Assembly (NCBI GenBank): GCA_022641735.1
Contig: JALCDQ010000001.1
Location: forward strand, 310,001 to 374,000
Length of the DNA: 64,000 bases
From: Prevotella sp.
Lineage (GTDB): Bacteria > Bacteroidota > Bacteroidia > Bacteroidales > Bacteroidaceae
Direction: 5' to 3'
Part shown: positions 8,653-17,337 of the stretch, piece by piece
Position numbering within the stretch: position 1 is the stretch's first letter
Layout: every line of letters begins with the position of its first letter
The notes under the pieces: generated by a model
What the model was told of the DNA's origin: nothing
Database searches by the model: none
What the model saw: the letters and a program-made list of their open reading frames with translations, nothing else
Translations under genes and position numbers: made by a program

Positions 8653-9828
8653 TTAAAGTTTTTTCACCGCTTCCGCTAATTGCCGCATGCCTTGCTCCAC
8701 AATCTTTCGGGGCATAGCAATGTTCAACCGCATGAAACCTTGCCCTCCTTGCCCGAACATTTCACCATCGTTGAGGGCTAGATGAGCCTCATCCACGAAG
8801 AGATGAATCAACTGTTCATGGCTAAGATGAAGGTCTCGGCAATTCAACCAAATAAGGAATGAAGCCTGTGGACGCAACGGACGAATCTGTGGCATGTGCT
8901 CACGACAATAATCCTCCACAAACTTGATGTTGCCTTCCACATAATGGAGCATCTGCTTGCGCCAATCTTCTCCATATCTGTAAGCCGCCATCGTGGCTAT
9001 CGGAGCAAAGATATGCATCGCGCTAAACTCATTGGCATCAAGCCAAGTGAAGAACTTCCGGCGGATTTCAGCATTCGGAACGATGCAATAAGAACTCACG
9101 ATGCCCGCAATATTAAACGTTTTCGTGGGGGCTTGAAAGGTGATGCTGATTTCCCGCGCATGGTCGGAAACACTGGCAAAGGGAATGTGCTTATGGCCGA
9201 AAAGAGCCATATCGCAATGTATCTCATCACTGATGACGAGCAGATGATGGGCATAACAGAAGTCTGCCAGCCGCACAAGTGTCTCTTGAGGCCATACTAC
9301 ACCTGCCGGATTATGAGGATTGGAGAGTATCAGAATCTTGCATTGCTCATCACAGACCTGTTCCAAATTATCGAAATCAATCTCATAATAGCCGTCATCC
9401 TTCAGTTTTAAGGGTGAAAAAACTACCTGTCGGCCGTTTCCTTGAGGAGTTATACGGAAAGGATGATACACTGGCGGCAGGATAATCACCTTATCGCCAG
9501 GATTGCTGAAGACATTGGTTACGAGGCCGATACCCTTCACAATACCAGGAATAAAACGCATCCATTCTGCCTTCACATTCCATTGATGATGGTCTTTAAT
9601 CCACTGAATAATGGTTTCCCAATAATCTTCAGGCGAGACAGTATAGCCAAAAATGGGATGTTCCAACCGTTGATGAAGAGCCTCAACAATCTCAGGAAGA
9701 ACGGGAAAATCCATATCAGCCACCCACATAGGCAGCAAATCATCACGTCCCCACATCTTTTGTAAAGCCTCGTGCATCACATCACCCGAACCTTTACGCT
9801 CAATCACAGTATCAAAATCGTATTTCAT
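8653..9828 (-). CDS. MalY/PatB family pyridoxal-phosphate C-S lyase
   Basis: This fold-type I PLP enzyme has 391 residues, the normal length. MWVADMDFP near the start, SNPHNPAGVVW, SDEIHCDMAL and the PLP-lysine segment APTKTFNIAG mark the MalY/PatB subgroup, whose members cleave cystathionine or cysteine (beta-lyase activity), giving homocysteine or sulfide, pyruvate and ammonia. It begins 9 bases after the lptD stop, so the two are probably co-transcribed, though no functional link is obvious. The exact substrate cannot be set from sequence. Confidence 0.9.
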   Translation of the reverse strand: MKYDFDTVIERKGSGDVMHEALQKMWGRDDLLPMWVADMDFPVLPEIVEALHQRLEHPIFGYTVSPEDYWETIIQWIKDHHQWNVKAEWMRFIPGIVKGIGLVTNVFSNPGDKVIILPPVYHPFRITPQGNGRQVVFSPLKLKDDGYYEIDFDNLEQVCDEQCKILILSNPHNPAGVVWPQETLVRLADFCYAHHLLVISDEIHCDMALFGHKHIPFASVSDHAREISITFQAPTKTFNIAGIVSSYCIVPNAEIRRKFFTWLDANEFSAMHIFAPIATMAAYRYGEDWRKQMLHYVEGNIKFVEDYCREHMPQIRPLRPQASFLIWLNCRDLHLSHEQLIHLFVDEAHLALNDGEMFGQGGQGFMRLNIAMPRKIVEQGMRQLAEAVKKL

Positions 9829-9837
9829 CGTATCTGA

Positions 9838-12678
9838 TTAATACCACTGAACGGCATTGGAATAACCGCTCCGCTTATCATATTTCAAAGCATCGGTCAA
9901 GGTAGAAGCATTGCAACGGAAGGAGAAATTATAACTTGTATAAGGCGCAAGCACCACCTGACAGCTCATATTGAAACAGTGCAAATCGCGCTGCAAAGAC
10001 ATCGTCGTCATACTGACATCATGATTCTCAAAGTCATAGCCTGACGAGAAGCTGATATTCCAACCATCACTGATGCGCAGGTTTCCGCTGACGTTCAGGG
10101 TTTGCGTGAACTTATAAGGATAGCGCATCTTATCATAATTGAACTTATTGATGTCCGTATTCTCACGCATCGTGATTCCATATCCGAATGTCAATGACCA
10201 TGGCATCGTGAAAAGCATATAGCCATCTTCGTCCGTTTGAGCCTTTCCACTGTCATCTTTTTTCTTTGCACCACGCTGACCTTCAATCATTGCGTCATCA
10301 ACGTTACTATTGATGTCGGTATCAATGCCGTCTTCATCCTTCTGATTCTTCTTTTTGTCTTTATCTTCTTCATCACCTCCATTAAACAGTTTCTTAAGCT
10401 TTTCAGGTGTAAGTGTGAATGATATGTTTTGCGAGAAGCCCTCAAAACGGCCGAACTTGCCCATGCCCCAAAGGGTATGGTTACCTAAATATGGCTTACC
10501 GTCACTATCAAGCTCATACGCATAAGTACCGAAAACAGCATTCAGATTGAAGGTATAGTTCTTCCACCACTTCAAACGCAGGCGGACAGAAAGGTCACTC
10601 CATTTCTGAGTAGTTGCCGCAGTATTATACGACATCGTAGCTCCAAGTTCATCAATAAGGCTTATTTTCTTAAATCCCAACGAGTCTTTATCATTGGTAC
10701 TCTTGACTTTCATCTCAATGTTATTGGAGATATCCCATGTGATAGCCCCTCTTCGCCCTTTACTCGGTACTCCATAAAGGGAATTGGCATAAGGCGAATA
10801 TTCAACAAGAGACACATTTCCTTGCGCATCTGTCTTCTGATAAGAAGAATAATAGCCATAATGAGCAGAGCCAAAGTCTGGCGCATAACTGAAACTGACT
10901 TGCGGCGTGATGACATGGCGGATAGCCATTATCTTGTCACCGAATATCTTTTTATTAGGAACCCAAAAGCCATATAGCTTTGTGCTGGCACTGAGAGCGA
11001 GGTCCCAATTATATACATTATGGAAACCATAAGTGGTATCATTCACTTCAGTTTGGGTATTTGCATTCCAAGACTTATCCACCTTCTGGTCATACATACG
11101 ATCCGTGAAATTGAAAGAAGGAGTGACATTCAGATAATTAAATAAGGTGAAACTACCCTGAATTGGTATCGTATGCTGCATACCATTACGCCATTCCTTG
11201 ACCAGATTGGCTTTCAGGAGATGGTCTTCTGTCGTTGTGATTGAATTTGACAATTGACCCGTATAGCTCATAGATATCTTTTCGTACCAACGTTCCGTTC
11301 CCACAGCGTGCTTACGCTTGAAGGGATAAAAACGACTGATAGATATATTCAAGTCAGGCAAAGTCATGGCAATGGAAGAATCACGCATGTTTTGACTCAA
11401 ATTGGCTGTAGAGCTCAAACTCATTCCTATACTTGAGAACGTGGTACTCCAACTTACAGAAGAGGTTCGAGTACTTTGTGTCAAGGTTTGAGGATTATAA
11501 AGACTGGTAAGGTTGTTACGCTCATAACTGCTCGTTGCAAAGTTTACACTGGCAGAGAGTGTATTGAATGGATTTGCCTTAGCATCCTGCCGATGGCTCC
11601 ACTGTATCTTGAAACTGGTCTGCTGACTATAGTCAGGCATCCCTTTATCTCCCGTTTTGGTGTTCTGATAACTGGCCAAGAAACTGCCATTATATTTGTA
11701 ACGCTTGCGATAATTGGATGCTGCTGACAAGCCCCACGAACCTCTTGTATAGATTTCAGCCAAAAGTTTCAAGTCCCATTTATCACTCATAGCGAAATAA
11801 TATCCTCCATCACGCAGATAGAAACCCCTATCCTGCTCCTCACCATAAGTCGGCATGATAAAGCCTGACGAATAACTCTTTGTGAATGGGAAGAAGCCAT
11901 AAGGAATCGCAAATGGCAACGGCACATCAGCAACAACCAAATAAGCTGGTCCAAAGACGACATCTTTGCCCGGACGAACCTTCGCACGGGAGAGTGCTAT
12001 ATAGAAATCAGGATGTTCGGCATCACAAGTCGTGTATCGGCCATGTTCCAAATAGATGGCACCCGTTGAGTCACGTTTGGAATGCTGACTCGTTAGGAAG
12101 CCGTCTTCCTGCTTGGTATAGACATTATTAATAAAGGCTTTCTTGGTCTTGAAATTGAAAGCTATCGTATCACTCTCATACTCACTTTCGCCCATTTTGA
12201 ATAAAGGCTTTCCCTTTACACCACCCTTAGCCGTAGAATCTGTAGTACCTGTAGCATGCACAACACTGTTGCCAAGGCTCATATAAATCTTATCGCTATT
12301 CAAGTCCATATTCTCATACTTCACTTTCGAAGAGCCATAGATATGGGCGGTCTTGCTTTTAGCATCGTAAATCAACGAGTCTTGTCCTGAATAGTCTACC
12401 GGTGCATCTATTCCATTCTTCTTCTTTTTATTTAAAGAATCCAGACTTATAGAATCATCAACGGCTTTATTGCGACGATAAATAGCCTTTTGCAAGGAGT
12501 CCATCTTCGTCGTATCCACTAATACATGACCAAGGGAATCATGCTTTGTCTTATCATTTTGAGAAATACTGTCATGTTCAACTATTCTCTTTTTCTTCTT
12601 GAAAAGAGGCATATTATTATCGGCCATTACAAAAATAATGGCAAATAAAAATAGCATTATGAACGTTTTACTTCTCAT
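9838..12678 (-). CDS. lptD: LPS-assembly outer membrane protein LptD (Bacteroidetes type)
   Basis: The 946-residue protein has a hydrophobic N-terminus, a lysine/serine-rich linker, an OstA/LptA-like beta-jellyroll region (about 90-220, with DSLIYDAKSKTAHIYG and related repeats) and a large C-terminal barrel ending in the aromatic residues QWY. LptD inserts lipopolysaccharide into the outer leaflet with LptE. An insert rich in D, K and E lies near residues 740-790. A promoter box ends only 9 bases before the ATG, so the mRNA leader must be very short. It is longer than proteobacterial LptD (about 780). Confidence 0.88.
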   Translation of the reverse strand: MRSKTFIMLFLFAIIFVMADNNMPLFKKKKRIVEHDSISQNDKTKHDSLGHVLVDTTKMDSLQKAIYRRNKAVDDSISLDSLNKKKKNGIDAPVDYSGQDSLIYDAKSKTAHIYGSSKVKYENMDLNSDKIYMSLGNSVVHATGTTDSTAKGGVKGKPLFKMGESEYESDTIAFNFKTKKAFINNVYTKQEDGFLTSQHSKRDSTGAIYLEHGRYTTCDAEHPDFYIALSRAKVRPGKDVVFGPAYLVVADVPLPFAIPYGFFPFTKSYSSGFIMPTYGEEQDRGFYLRDGGYYFAMSDKWDLKLLAEIYTRGSWGLSAASNYRKRYKYNGSFLASYQNTKTGDKGMPDYSQQTSFKIQWSHRQDAKANPFNTLSASVNFATSSYERNNLTSLYNPQTLTQSTRTSSVSWSTTFSSIGMSLSSTANLSQNMRDSSIAMTLPDLNISISRFYPFKRKHAVGTERWYEKISMSYTGQLSNSITTTEDHLLKANLVKEWRNGMQHTIPIQGSFTLFNYLNVTPSFNFTDRMYDQKVDKSWNANTQTEVNDTTYGFHNVYNWDLALSASTKLYGFWVPNKKIFGDKIMAIRHVITPQVSFSYAPDFGSAHYGYYSSYQKTDAQGNVSLVEYSPYANSLYGVPSKGRRGAITWDISNNIEMKVKSTNDKDSLGFKKISLIDELGATMSYNTAATTQKWSDLSVRLRLKWWKNYTFNLNAVFGTYAYELDSDGKPYLGNHTLWGMGKFGRFEGFSQNISFTLTPEKLKKLFNGGDEEDKDKKKNQKDEDGIDTDINSNVDDAMIEGQRGAKKKDDSGKAQTDEDGYMLFTMPWSLTFGYGITMRENTDINKFNYDKMRYPYKFTQTLNVSGNLRISDGWNISFSSGYDFENHDVSMTTMSLQRDLHCFNMSCQVVLAPYTSYNFSFRCNASTLTDALKYDKRSGYSNAVQWY

Positions 12679-12687
12679 TTAATCATG

Positions 12688-12718
12688 CAAAAATAACTAA
12701 TTAATGGCTAATACTCAA
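12688..12718 (-). promoter_or_regulatory. Promoter for lptD
   Basis: On the minus strand TTG (12716-12718) and TATTTTTG (12688-12695) are 20 bases apart. Only 9 bases separate the box from the lptD ATG, so transcription would start about 4-5 bases before the codon. Confidence 0.7.
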
Positions 12719-12740
12719 CTGATTTCGTATTTTTAACGTA

Positions 12741-13277
12741 TTATTCGAATATCTTTCTCCAATTTCGGAATCGCAGGAGACCATCTTCTCCGAATCTTGC
12801 AATGCTCTTTTCTGCTTCTTCTAACGTCTTTTCTCTTTCCAAACGAGTCTTAGAATAAAACTTATCCGCATAGCATATCAATTTCTCCGCCGTAGTTTCC
12901 GGTAGGAAATCTTCATGAGGCAAAGGGAAGCCCTGAAGGATAATCTCCTCTTTCGTCAAGCCTGCTCCTGTATGTCGTTCACATACCCGCGCATGTTCTG
13001 GGAACCCTTCTTCCCTGAGCATCTCCGCTCCCAATCGTCCATGACAGATATAATGACTTTTACCAAAGCACTGAATACTTGGGGCATAGCAACGTATAAT
13101 CCCTATATCATGGAGCATAGCAGCCTCTTCTATGAACTTAGCATCAAGCCCCAACTCTGGATGAAACGAAACAATCTGTAACGCTTTATGCGTTACAGAT
13201 TGACTATGAGTTAAGAGGATATGACGCAATTCATTTTCCTCTGGATAAAATTTATCAATTATCTTTTGATAATCCAT
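12741..13277 (-). CDS. HD-domain phosphohydrolase family protein
   Basis: The 178-residue protein has the HD-superfamily metal motif: a histidine in ILLTHSQSV, then AAMLHDIGII, then a histidine at ICHGRLGAEML. HDIG proteins often hydrolyse nucleotides or phosphate esters, but the substrate is unknown here. Its ATG overlaps the stop of the carboxyltransferase gene by one base (TAATG), so translation is probably coupled. A possible tRNA or nucleotide substrate is speculation. Confidence 0.85.
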   Translation of the reverse strand: MDYQKIIDKFYPEENELRHILLTHSQSVTHKALQIVSFHPELGLDAKFIEEAAMLHDIGIIRCYAPSIQCFGKSHYICHGRLGAEMLREEGFPEHARVCERHTGAGLTKEEIILQGFPLPHEDFLPETTAEKLICYADKFYSKTRLEREKTLEEAEKSIARFGEDGLLRFRNWRKIFE

Positions 13278-15055
13278 TAATTGTTCTTTTCTCTTTCGAT
13301 GTAAGCGATTACATCACCCTTACCGACTTTACTTCCTTGTTTGGCATTTATCTCTACCAGTTTGCCACCCAAGTCAGCAGGTACAGCAACAAATTCACCC
13401 CAAGAAGCTTGGATGTAACAGAATACATCACCTTCTTTATATTCCTTACCAATAAATGGCTCAATGGCTGGAGCAGCCTCTCCGTCACCTTGGAATTCCC
13501 AGAATATCTGGCCTTTCATAGGTGCTACAACAGCATCAGCTTTTGCATGTTTGAAGGCTGCAGCCTCTTCTGGAGAAACCTTTGCTCCCATCTTAGCATC
13601 TTTTGCAGCCTGAAGGTCAGCAAGGAAATTCTTCTTAGCCTGTCCGCTCTTATAGTTGCGATACTGCTCTGGATGCATAGCAAGCTCGAATAATTCTTCA
13701 TCATCCTTACCATAATCCCATCCGTTCTCGTCCATTTCTTTCTTGAAATCATCAAGGGCATTAGGAAGCAACGTATGAGGGTCAGCAGTCGTAAACTCAC
13801 GGCCTTGCTTCTTGGCAAGGTCTACCAATATCGGGTCTATAGTGCCAGGCACCTTACCGCTCTTACCAAGAATCATACCCCACATAGAGTCGTCCATCAT
13901 GACGAAACGACCTTTGCCTTGCTCAAGTGTAAGCAAATTCATGAGGGCAATGTTTTTGGTGTATTGAGAGAATGGTGTCACCAATGGAGGATAACCCACG
14001 CGAGGCCATACATAAGCAACTTCGTTGAAGAGATTGACCAACATATCATCCATAGAGAGCTCTGGCTCTCCTTTCTTTTTACGCAGATTATTGATGGTCT
14101 GACGGATACCGCCAAGGTCTGACATCATGGAACCCATCATACCGCCTGGCAGTCCACAACTCAGAAGAAGTGAAGACATTACTTTGTTTTGTGGGTTGAT
14201 GAAATAGCCCAACCAGTCATCAATGAACTCCTGAGTGAGTGCACGGGCCTTCATATAAGCATCCATGTTAATATCCGGCACATCAAAGCCTGCATGCTTC
14301 AACATACTTTGCACGGAGATAACATCGGGATGTACTTTACCCCATGATAATGGTTCGATGGCTGTATCGATAATATCTGCACCATTCTCACATACTTCCA
14401 ACATAGAAGCCATGCTCAAGCCTGGGCCTGAATGACCGTGATACTCGATGAGAATGTCAGGATGCTTTGTCTTAATCATCTTCGTGAGTTGCCCAAGGAA
14501 TGCAGGCTGACCGATACCGGCCATATCCTTCAAGCAGATTTCCTCTGCTCCTGCAGCAATCTCTTCATCAGCCAATTTACTGTAATAGTCTAACGTATGG
14601 ACAGGAGACGTAGTGATACAGAGTGTTCCCTGAGGTGTCATACCTGCTTCTTTAGCCCATTTGATAGATGGTGCGATATTGCGGATATCATTCAATCCGT
14701 CAAAAATACGGGTAATGTCAGTGCCCTGTGCATGTTTTACCTTATACATTAAGGCACGTACATCATCAGGTACAGGATACATGCGAAGTGCATTCAAACC
14801 ACGGTCGAGCATGTGAGTCTTAATGCCGGCCTCGTTGAAAGGCTTGCAGAAAGCACGCACTGCATCGTTAGGATTTTCGCCGGCAAGGAGATTAACCTGC
14901 TCAAAGGCGCCGCCATTGGTTTCTACTCGTGCAAAACAACCCATGTCGATAATAACCGGAGCGATACGCTCCAACTGATCCTTGCGTGGCTGGAACTTTC
15001 CTGAACTTTGCCACATGTCTCGATAAACGAGACTGAATTGGATTTTCTTTTTCAT
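13277..15055 (-). CDS. Pyruvate/oxaloacetate carboxyltransferase (OadA/PycB-like), biotin lysine absent
   Basis: The 592-residue protein has a TIM-barrel carboxyltransferase domain (about 1-290) with metal and active-site motifs RDMWQSSG, CLKDMAGI (lysine expected to be carbamylated) and YHGHSGPG. A PYC/OadA-type domain follows (about 300-470), then a biotinyl-like domain (about 508-590). In that last domain the usual EAMKM site is replaced by QASWG (about 549-553), so there is no lysine for biotin. The N-terminal signature is also diverged from the usual TLRDAHQS. It could serve as a transferase that uses a separate biotin carrier encoded elsewhere. Direction of reaction and partners are unknown. 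Confidence 0.88.
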   Translation of the reverse strand: MKKKIQFSLVYRDMWQSSGKFQPRKDQLERIAPVIIDMGCFARVETNGGAFEQVNLLAGENPNDAVRAFCKPFNEAGIKTHMLDRGLNALRMYPVPDDVRALMYKVKHAQGTDITRIFDGLNDIRNIAPSIKWAKEAGMTPQGTLCITTSPVHTLDYYSKLADEEIAAGAEEICLKDMAGIGQPAFLGQLTKMIKTKHPDILIEYHGHSGPGLSMASMLEVCENGADIIDTAIEPLSWGKVHPDVISVQSMLKHAGFDVPDINMDAYMKARALTQEFIDDWLGYFINPQNKVMSSLLLSCGLPGGMMGSMMSDLGGIRQTINNLRKKKGEPELSMDDMLVNLFNEVAYVWPRVGYPPLVTPFSQYTKNIALMNLLTLEQGKGRFVMMDDSMWGMILGKSGKVPGTIDPILVDLAKKQGREFTTADPHTLLPNALDDFKKEMDENGWDYGKDDEELFELAMHPEQYRNYKSGQAKKNFLADLQAAKDAKMGAKVSPEEAAAFKHAKADAVVAPMKGQIFWEFQGDGEAAPAIEPFIGKEYKEGDVFCYIQASWGEFVAVPADLGGKLVEINAKQGSKVGKGDVIAYIEREKNN

Positions 15056-15101
15056 ATAATGATTCTCCTATAGTTCTATTAATAATTTCGCTTTCGAGTT
15101 G

Positions 15102-15109
15102 CAAAATTA
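15102..15109 (-). promoter_or_regulatory. Promoter box for the carboxyltransferase gene
   Basis: The minus strand reads TAATTTTG here, 46 bases before the ATG at 15055. It is back to back with the plus-strand box at 15163-15170. Confidence 0.6.
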
Positions 15110-15162
15110 GATAAAAAAAATCAAATTCCACCTTATTAGATTGTTTTTTTATGATTTATAAC

Positions 15163-15170
15163 TATCTTTG
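15163..15170 (+). promoter_or_regulatory. Promoter box for the 15189 lipoprotein
   Basis: TATCTTTG, 18 bases before the ATG at 15189. It supports that start over an in-frame TTG which lies inside the box. Confidence 0.65.
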
Positions 15171-15188
15171 CAACAAATAAGCGAAATT

Positions 15189-16028
15189 ATGAAAGTGAAA
15201 CTGACATTATTGGTGGTCTTTATTGCCGCAATTTCTTTTGTGTCTTGTAGCAACAAACCTGAAATGAGGAAGCCTAATGGCTCTACAGAAACTATCAAAA
15301 TCAAGAACGACCATACTGTTTATGGGTTGGCTTGTGAAGGATGTACGGATTCTGTGGTGGTGCTCTTACCGACTGATGGCAGCGACCCTGTGCAATATGA
15401 TTGTCTGGAAGCTCACAGAAGCGGAAAGATATTGGGCAAGTTGAAAATCGGTGATTGGATTGCCGTTGTGCCCTCTGCCAAGAACAAGAAGGTCGCTGAT
15501 ATCGTCATCGACCTCGATGACCTGAAGGGCATCTGGTGCTATATTGTCATGCCGAAGTTGAAGAATTACGAGAATATGAGCGCTAGCATGCAGAAGCGCA
15601 TGATGCAGGAGATGCCGGATTCTCTGAAAGAACTCTATATGATTCCGCGTGAATACGGCTTTTGGATGAAGCGTCAGTGGGTGTGCCAAAGCGTTGGCTA
15701 CGTTGCCCAAAAGAACTCTTTGGAAGATGAAAGCCCCGTCGTATATCCGCCATTAGGTTATTTCACTGGCTGGGGGATATGGAACGGCAAATTGATTATT
15801 TCCAGTGGTACACCTAAAATGCTGAAAGACAACACCACTGAGGTTACCAATGTGGGTTACGATACTTGTAACATCGACTACCTCAACGATGATTCGCTCG
15901 TACTGAGCAGCGATGGCGTTTCGAGAAGCTACTATCGCAAGAACAGCGTGGATGAACTCAACAAAAAGGCAAAATACATGGCTGCCAAGCTCTCGCAGAA
16001 AGCTATGGAGGAGGCTAAAGAGAATTAA
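15189..16028 (+). CDS. Lipoprotein of unknown function
   Basis: The 279-residue protein has a signal peptide ending in a lipobox (MKVKLTLLVVFIAAISFVSC), so it should be exported and lipidated at Cys22. The start at 15189 puts that signal peptide first. The mature part has two cysteines close together (LACEGC). After about residue 130 it becomes a mixed region with several aromatic residues (GYFTGWGIWNGKLI), perhaps a lipocalin-like or other beta sandwich. I recognise no named family. It is divergent from the carboxyltransferase gene and convergent with queF. Confidence 0.8.
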   Translation: MKVKLTLLVVFIAAISFVSCSNKPEMRKPNGSTETIKIKNDHTVYGLACEGCTDSVVVLLPTDGSDPVQYDCLEAHRSGKILGKLKIGDWIAVVPSAKNKKVADIVIDLDDLKGIWCYIVMPKLKNYENMSASMQKRMMQEMPDSLKELYMIPREYGFWMKRQWVCQSVGYVAQKNSLEDESPVVYPPLGYFTGWGIWNGKLIISSGTPKMLKDNTTEVTNVGYDTCNIDYLNDDSLVLSSDGVSRSYYRKNSVDELNKKAKYMAAKLSQKAMEEAKEN

Positions 16029-16038
16029 AGGCGAGTGA

Positions 16039-16503
16039 TTACTTGTCCATCTGGTGGTTCATAAACCGATATTCCGCCAGTTTCTCATATTTCGTACCCT
16101 TCTGTCCATAATTGGCATAAGGGTAGATGCTGATGCCTCCGCGCGGCGTGAAAAATCCCGTGACCTCTATATATTTAGGGCTCATGAGCTTGATTAAATC
16201 CTTCATGATGACATTCACGCAGTCTTCATGGAAATCACCATGATTGCGGAAACTGAAGAGATAGAGTTTCAGGCTCTTGCTTTCCACCATGCGCTCCGCC
16301 GGAATATAACTGATGCGGATTTCGGCAAAGTCAGGCTGCCCGGTAATCGGGCAGAGTGACGTGAACTCCGGACAGTTGAACTGCACCCAATAGTCATTAT
16401 CCGGGTGCTTGTTTACAAACGTTTCAAGCACCTCAGGGGCATAGTCCATCTTATATTTTGTCTTTGCGCCTAATGATTTCAGGCCTTCTTCTTTACGTTC
16501 CAT
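16039..16503 (-). CDS. queF: NADPH-dependent 7-cyano-7-deazaguanine reductase
   Basis: QueF reduces preQ0 to preQ1 in queuosine synthesis. It has 154 residues, the short (unimodular) form. The nucleophile cysteine lies in [11 protein letters not shown], and [21 protein letters not shown] is the conserved NADPH- and substrate-binding motif. It starts 2 bases after the stop of the transporter gene, which lies behind a preQ1-type riboswitch, so both genes should be controlled by preQ1. Confidence 0.97.
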   Translation of the reverse strand: MERKEEGLKSLGAKTKYKMDYAPEVLETFVNKHPDNDYWVQFNCPEFTSLCPITGQPDFAEIRISYIPAERMVESKSLKLYLFSFRNHGDFHEDCVNVIMKDLIKLMSPKYIEVTGFFTPRGGISIYPYANYGQKGTKYEKLAEYRFMNHQMDK

Positions 16504-16505
16504 TA

Positions 16506-17195
16506 TCAGAAATTAAAGATTTTCAATACGTTATAGCTGATACCTTCATCGTAGGCATCCTCTCCCTCATAAGCCTTCATGGCCTTTACCACTCGTATGG
16601 TGATAGGCAGGGCGACAACCTCATAGCCGGTCTTCAATATCACTTGCCAGAACATCAATGGTGGAAGGGCTTCGGTGGGAATGACTCCCGAGAGGGCTAA
16701 TGGAAAGAATATCATCGAATCGACGCTCTCTCCAGCCACCGTACTCAATATGGCACGCAGGGAGAAGTTCTTGCCTTTGGAGGCTATTTTCATCTTGCTC
16801 ATCACATAGGCATTGGCAAAAGAGCCGCAGATAAATGCGATGAAAGAGGCTACGGCAATGCGGGGAGCCAACCCAAACACGGCATGGAAGCCGGCTTCGT
16901 TGTGCCAATAAGGGGCACCGGGAATCCAATCGCACAAGGCTCCGAGCAGCACAAAGAAGAAGTTCATGGCAAATCCTGTCCATATCAACAATCGTGCTTT
17001 ACGGTATCCCCACACTTCGCACACGCAATCATTGATGATATAAGAGATAGGAAAGACTATCAATCCTCCCGTCAAACTGATTGGACCTACTTGTATTTGC
17101 TTTGTTTCGAGCACGTTTGCCGCTATCAGGCAGACGCAAAAGAGGATGCTGAAAAGCATGAACAGCACACTCACGTTTTGCTTTTTGTTTGTCAT
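16506..17195 (-). CDS. Queuosine precursor transporter, VUT/YhhQ family
   Basis: The 229-residue inner-membrane protein has about six membrane segments and the VUT-family pattern ([32 protein letters not shown], and [10 protein letters not shown] near residue 165). YhhQ-family proteins import preQ0 or preQ1. The family assignment is supported by the queF gene directly downstream and by the preQ1-I-like leader directly upstream. The two genes are separated by 2 bases. Confidence 0.93.
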   Translation of the reverse strand: MTNKKQNVSVLFMLFSILFCVCLIAANVLETKQIQVGPISLTGGLIVFPISYIINDCVCEVWGYRKARLLIWTGFAMNFFFVLLGALCDWIPGAPYWHNEAGFHAVFGLAPRIAVASFIAFICGSFANAYVMSKMKIASKGKNFSLRAILSTVAGESVDSMIFFPLALSGVIPTEALPPLMFWQVILKTGYEVVALPITIRVVKAMKAYEGEDAYDEGISYNVLKIFNF

Positions 17196-17198
17196 ATT

Positions 17199-17233
17199 CT
17201 TGTTTTGTTAGAGGGGGTTTAGCAAGTACCCCT
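17199..17233 (-). promoter_or_regulatory. preQ1-I-type riboswitch aptamer
   Basis: On the minus strand, stem AGGGG / CCCCT (17229-17233 with 17212-17216) encloses the 12-base loop TACTTGCTAAAC, close to the known preQ1-I loop. An A-rich tail ends in CAAG (17199-17202), which can pair with CTTG in the loop to make the family's H-type pseudoknot. Compared with the Bacillus queC aptamer, one loop-tail pair changes A-U to U-A, keeping the pairing. The tail ends 3 bases before the transporter ATG, so preQ1 binding would hide the start region. Confidence 0.82.
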
Positions 17234-17250
17234 ATTTTCTTAAAAGTGTG

Positions 17251-17258
17251 CAAAGATA
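17251..17258 (-). promoter_or_regulatory. Promoter box for the queuosine transporter-queF operon
   Basis: The minus strand reads TATCTTTG. It lies 17 bases upstream of the first stem base of the preQ1 aptamer, so the aptamer is at the 5' end of the transcript. Confidence 0.65.
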
Positions 17259-17337
17259 CGAAAAATATTCCGATAAATCACTATGCTTTCTAAAAAAACA
17301 TTATATTTGCAGTAAAATAAACATAAATTGCTATAAT

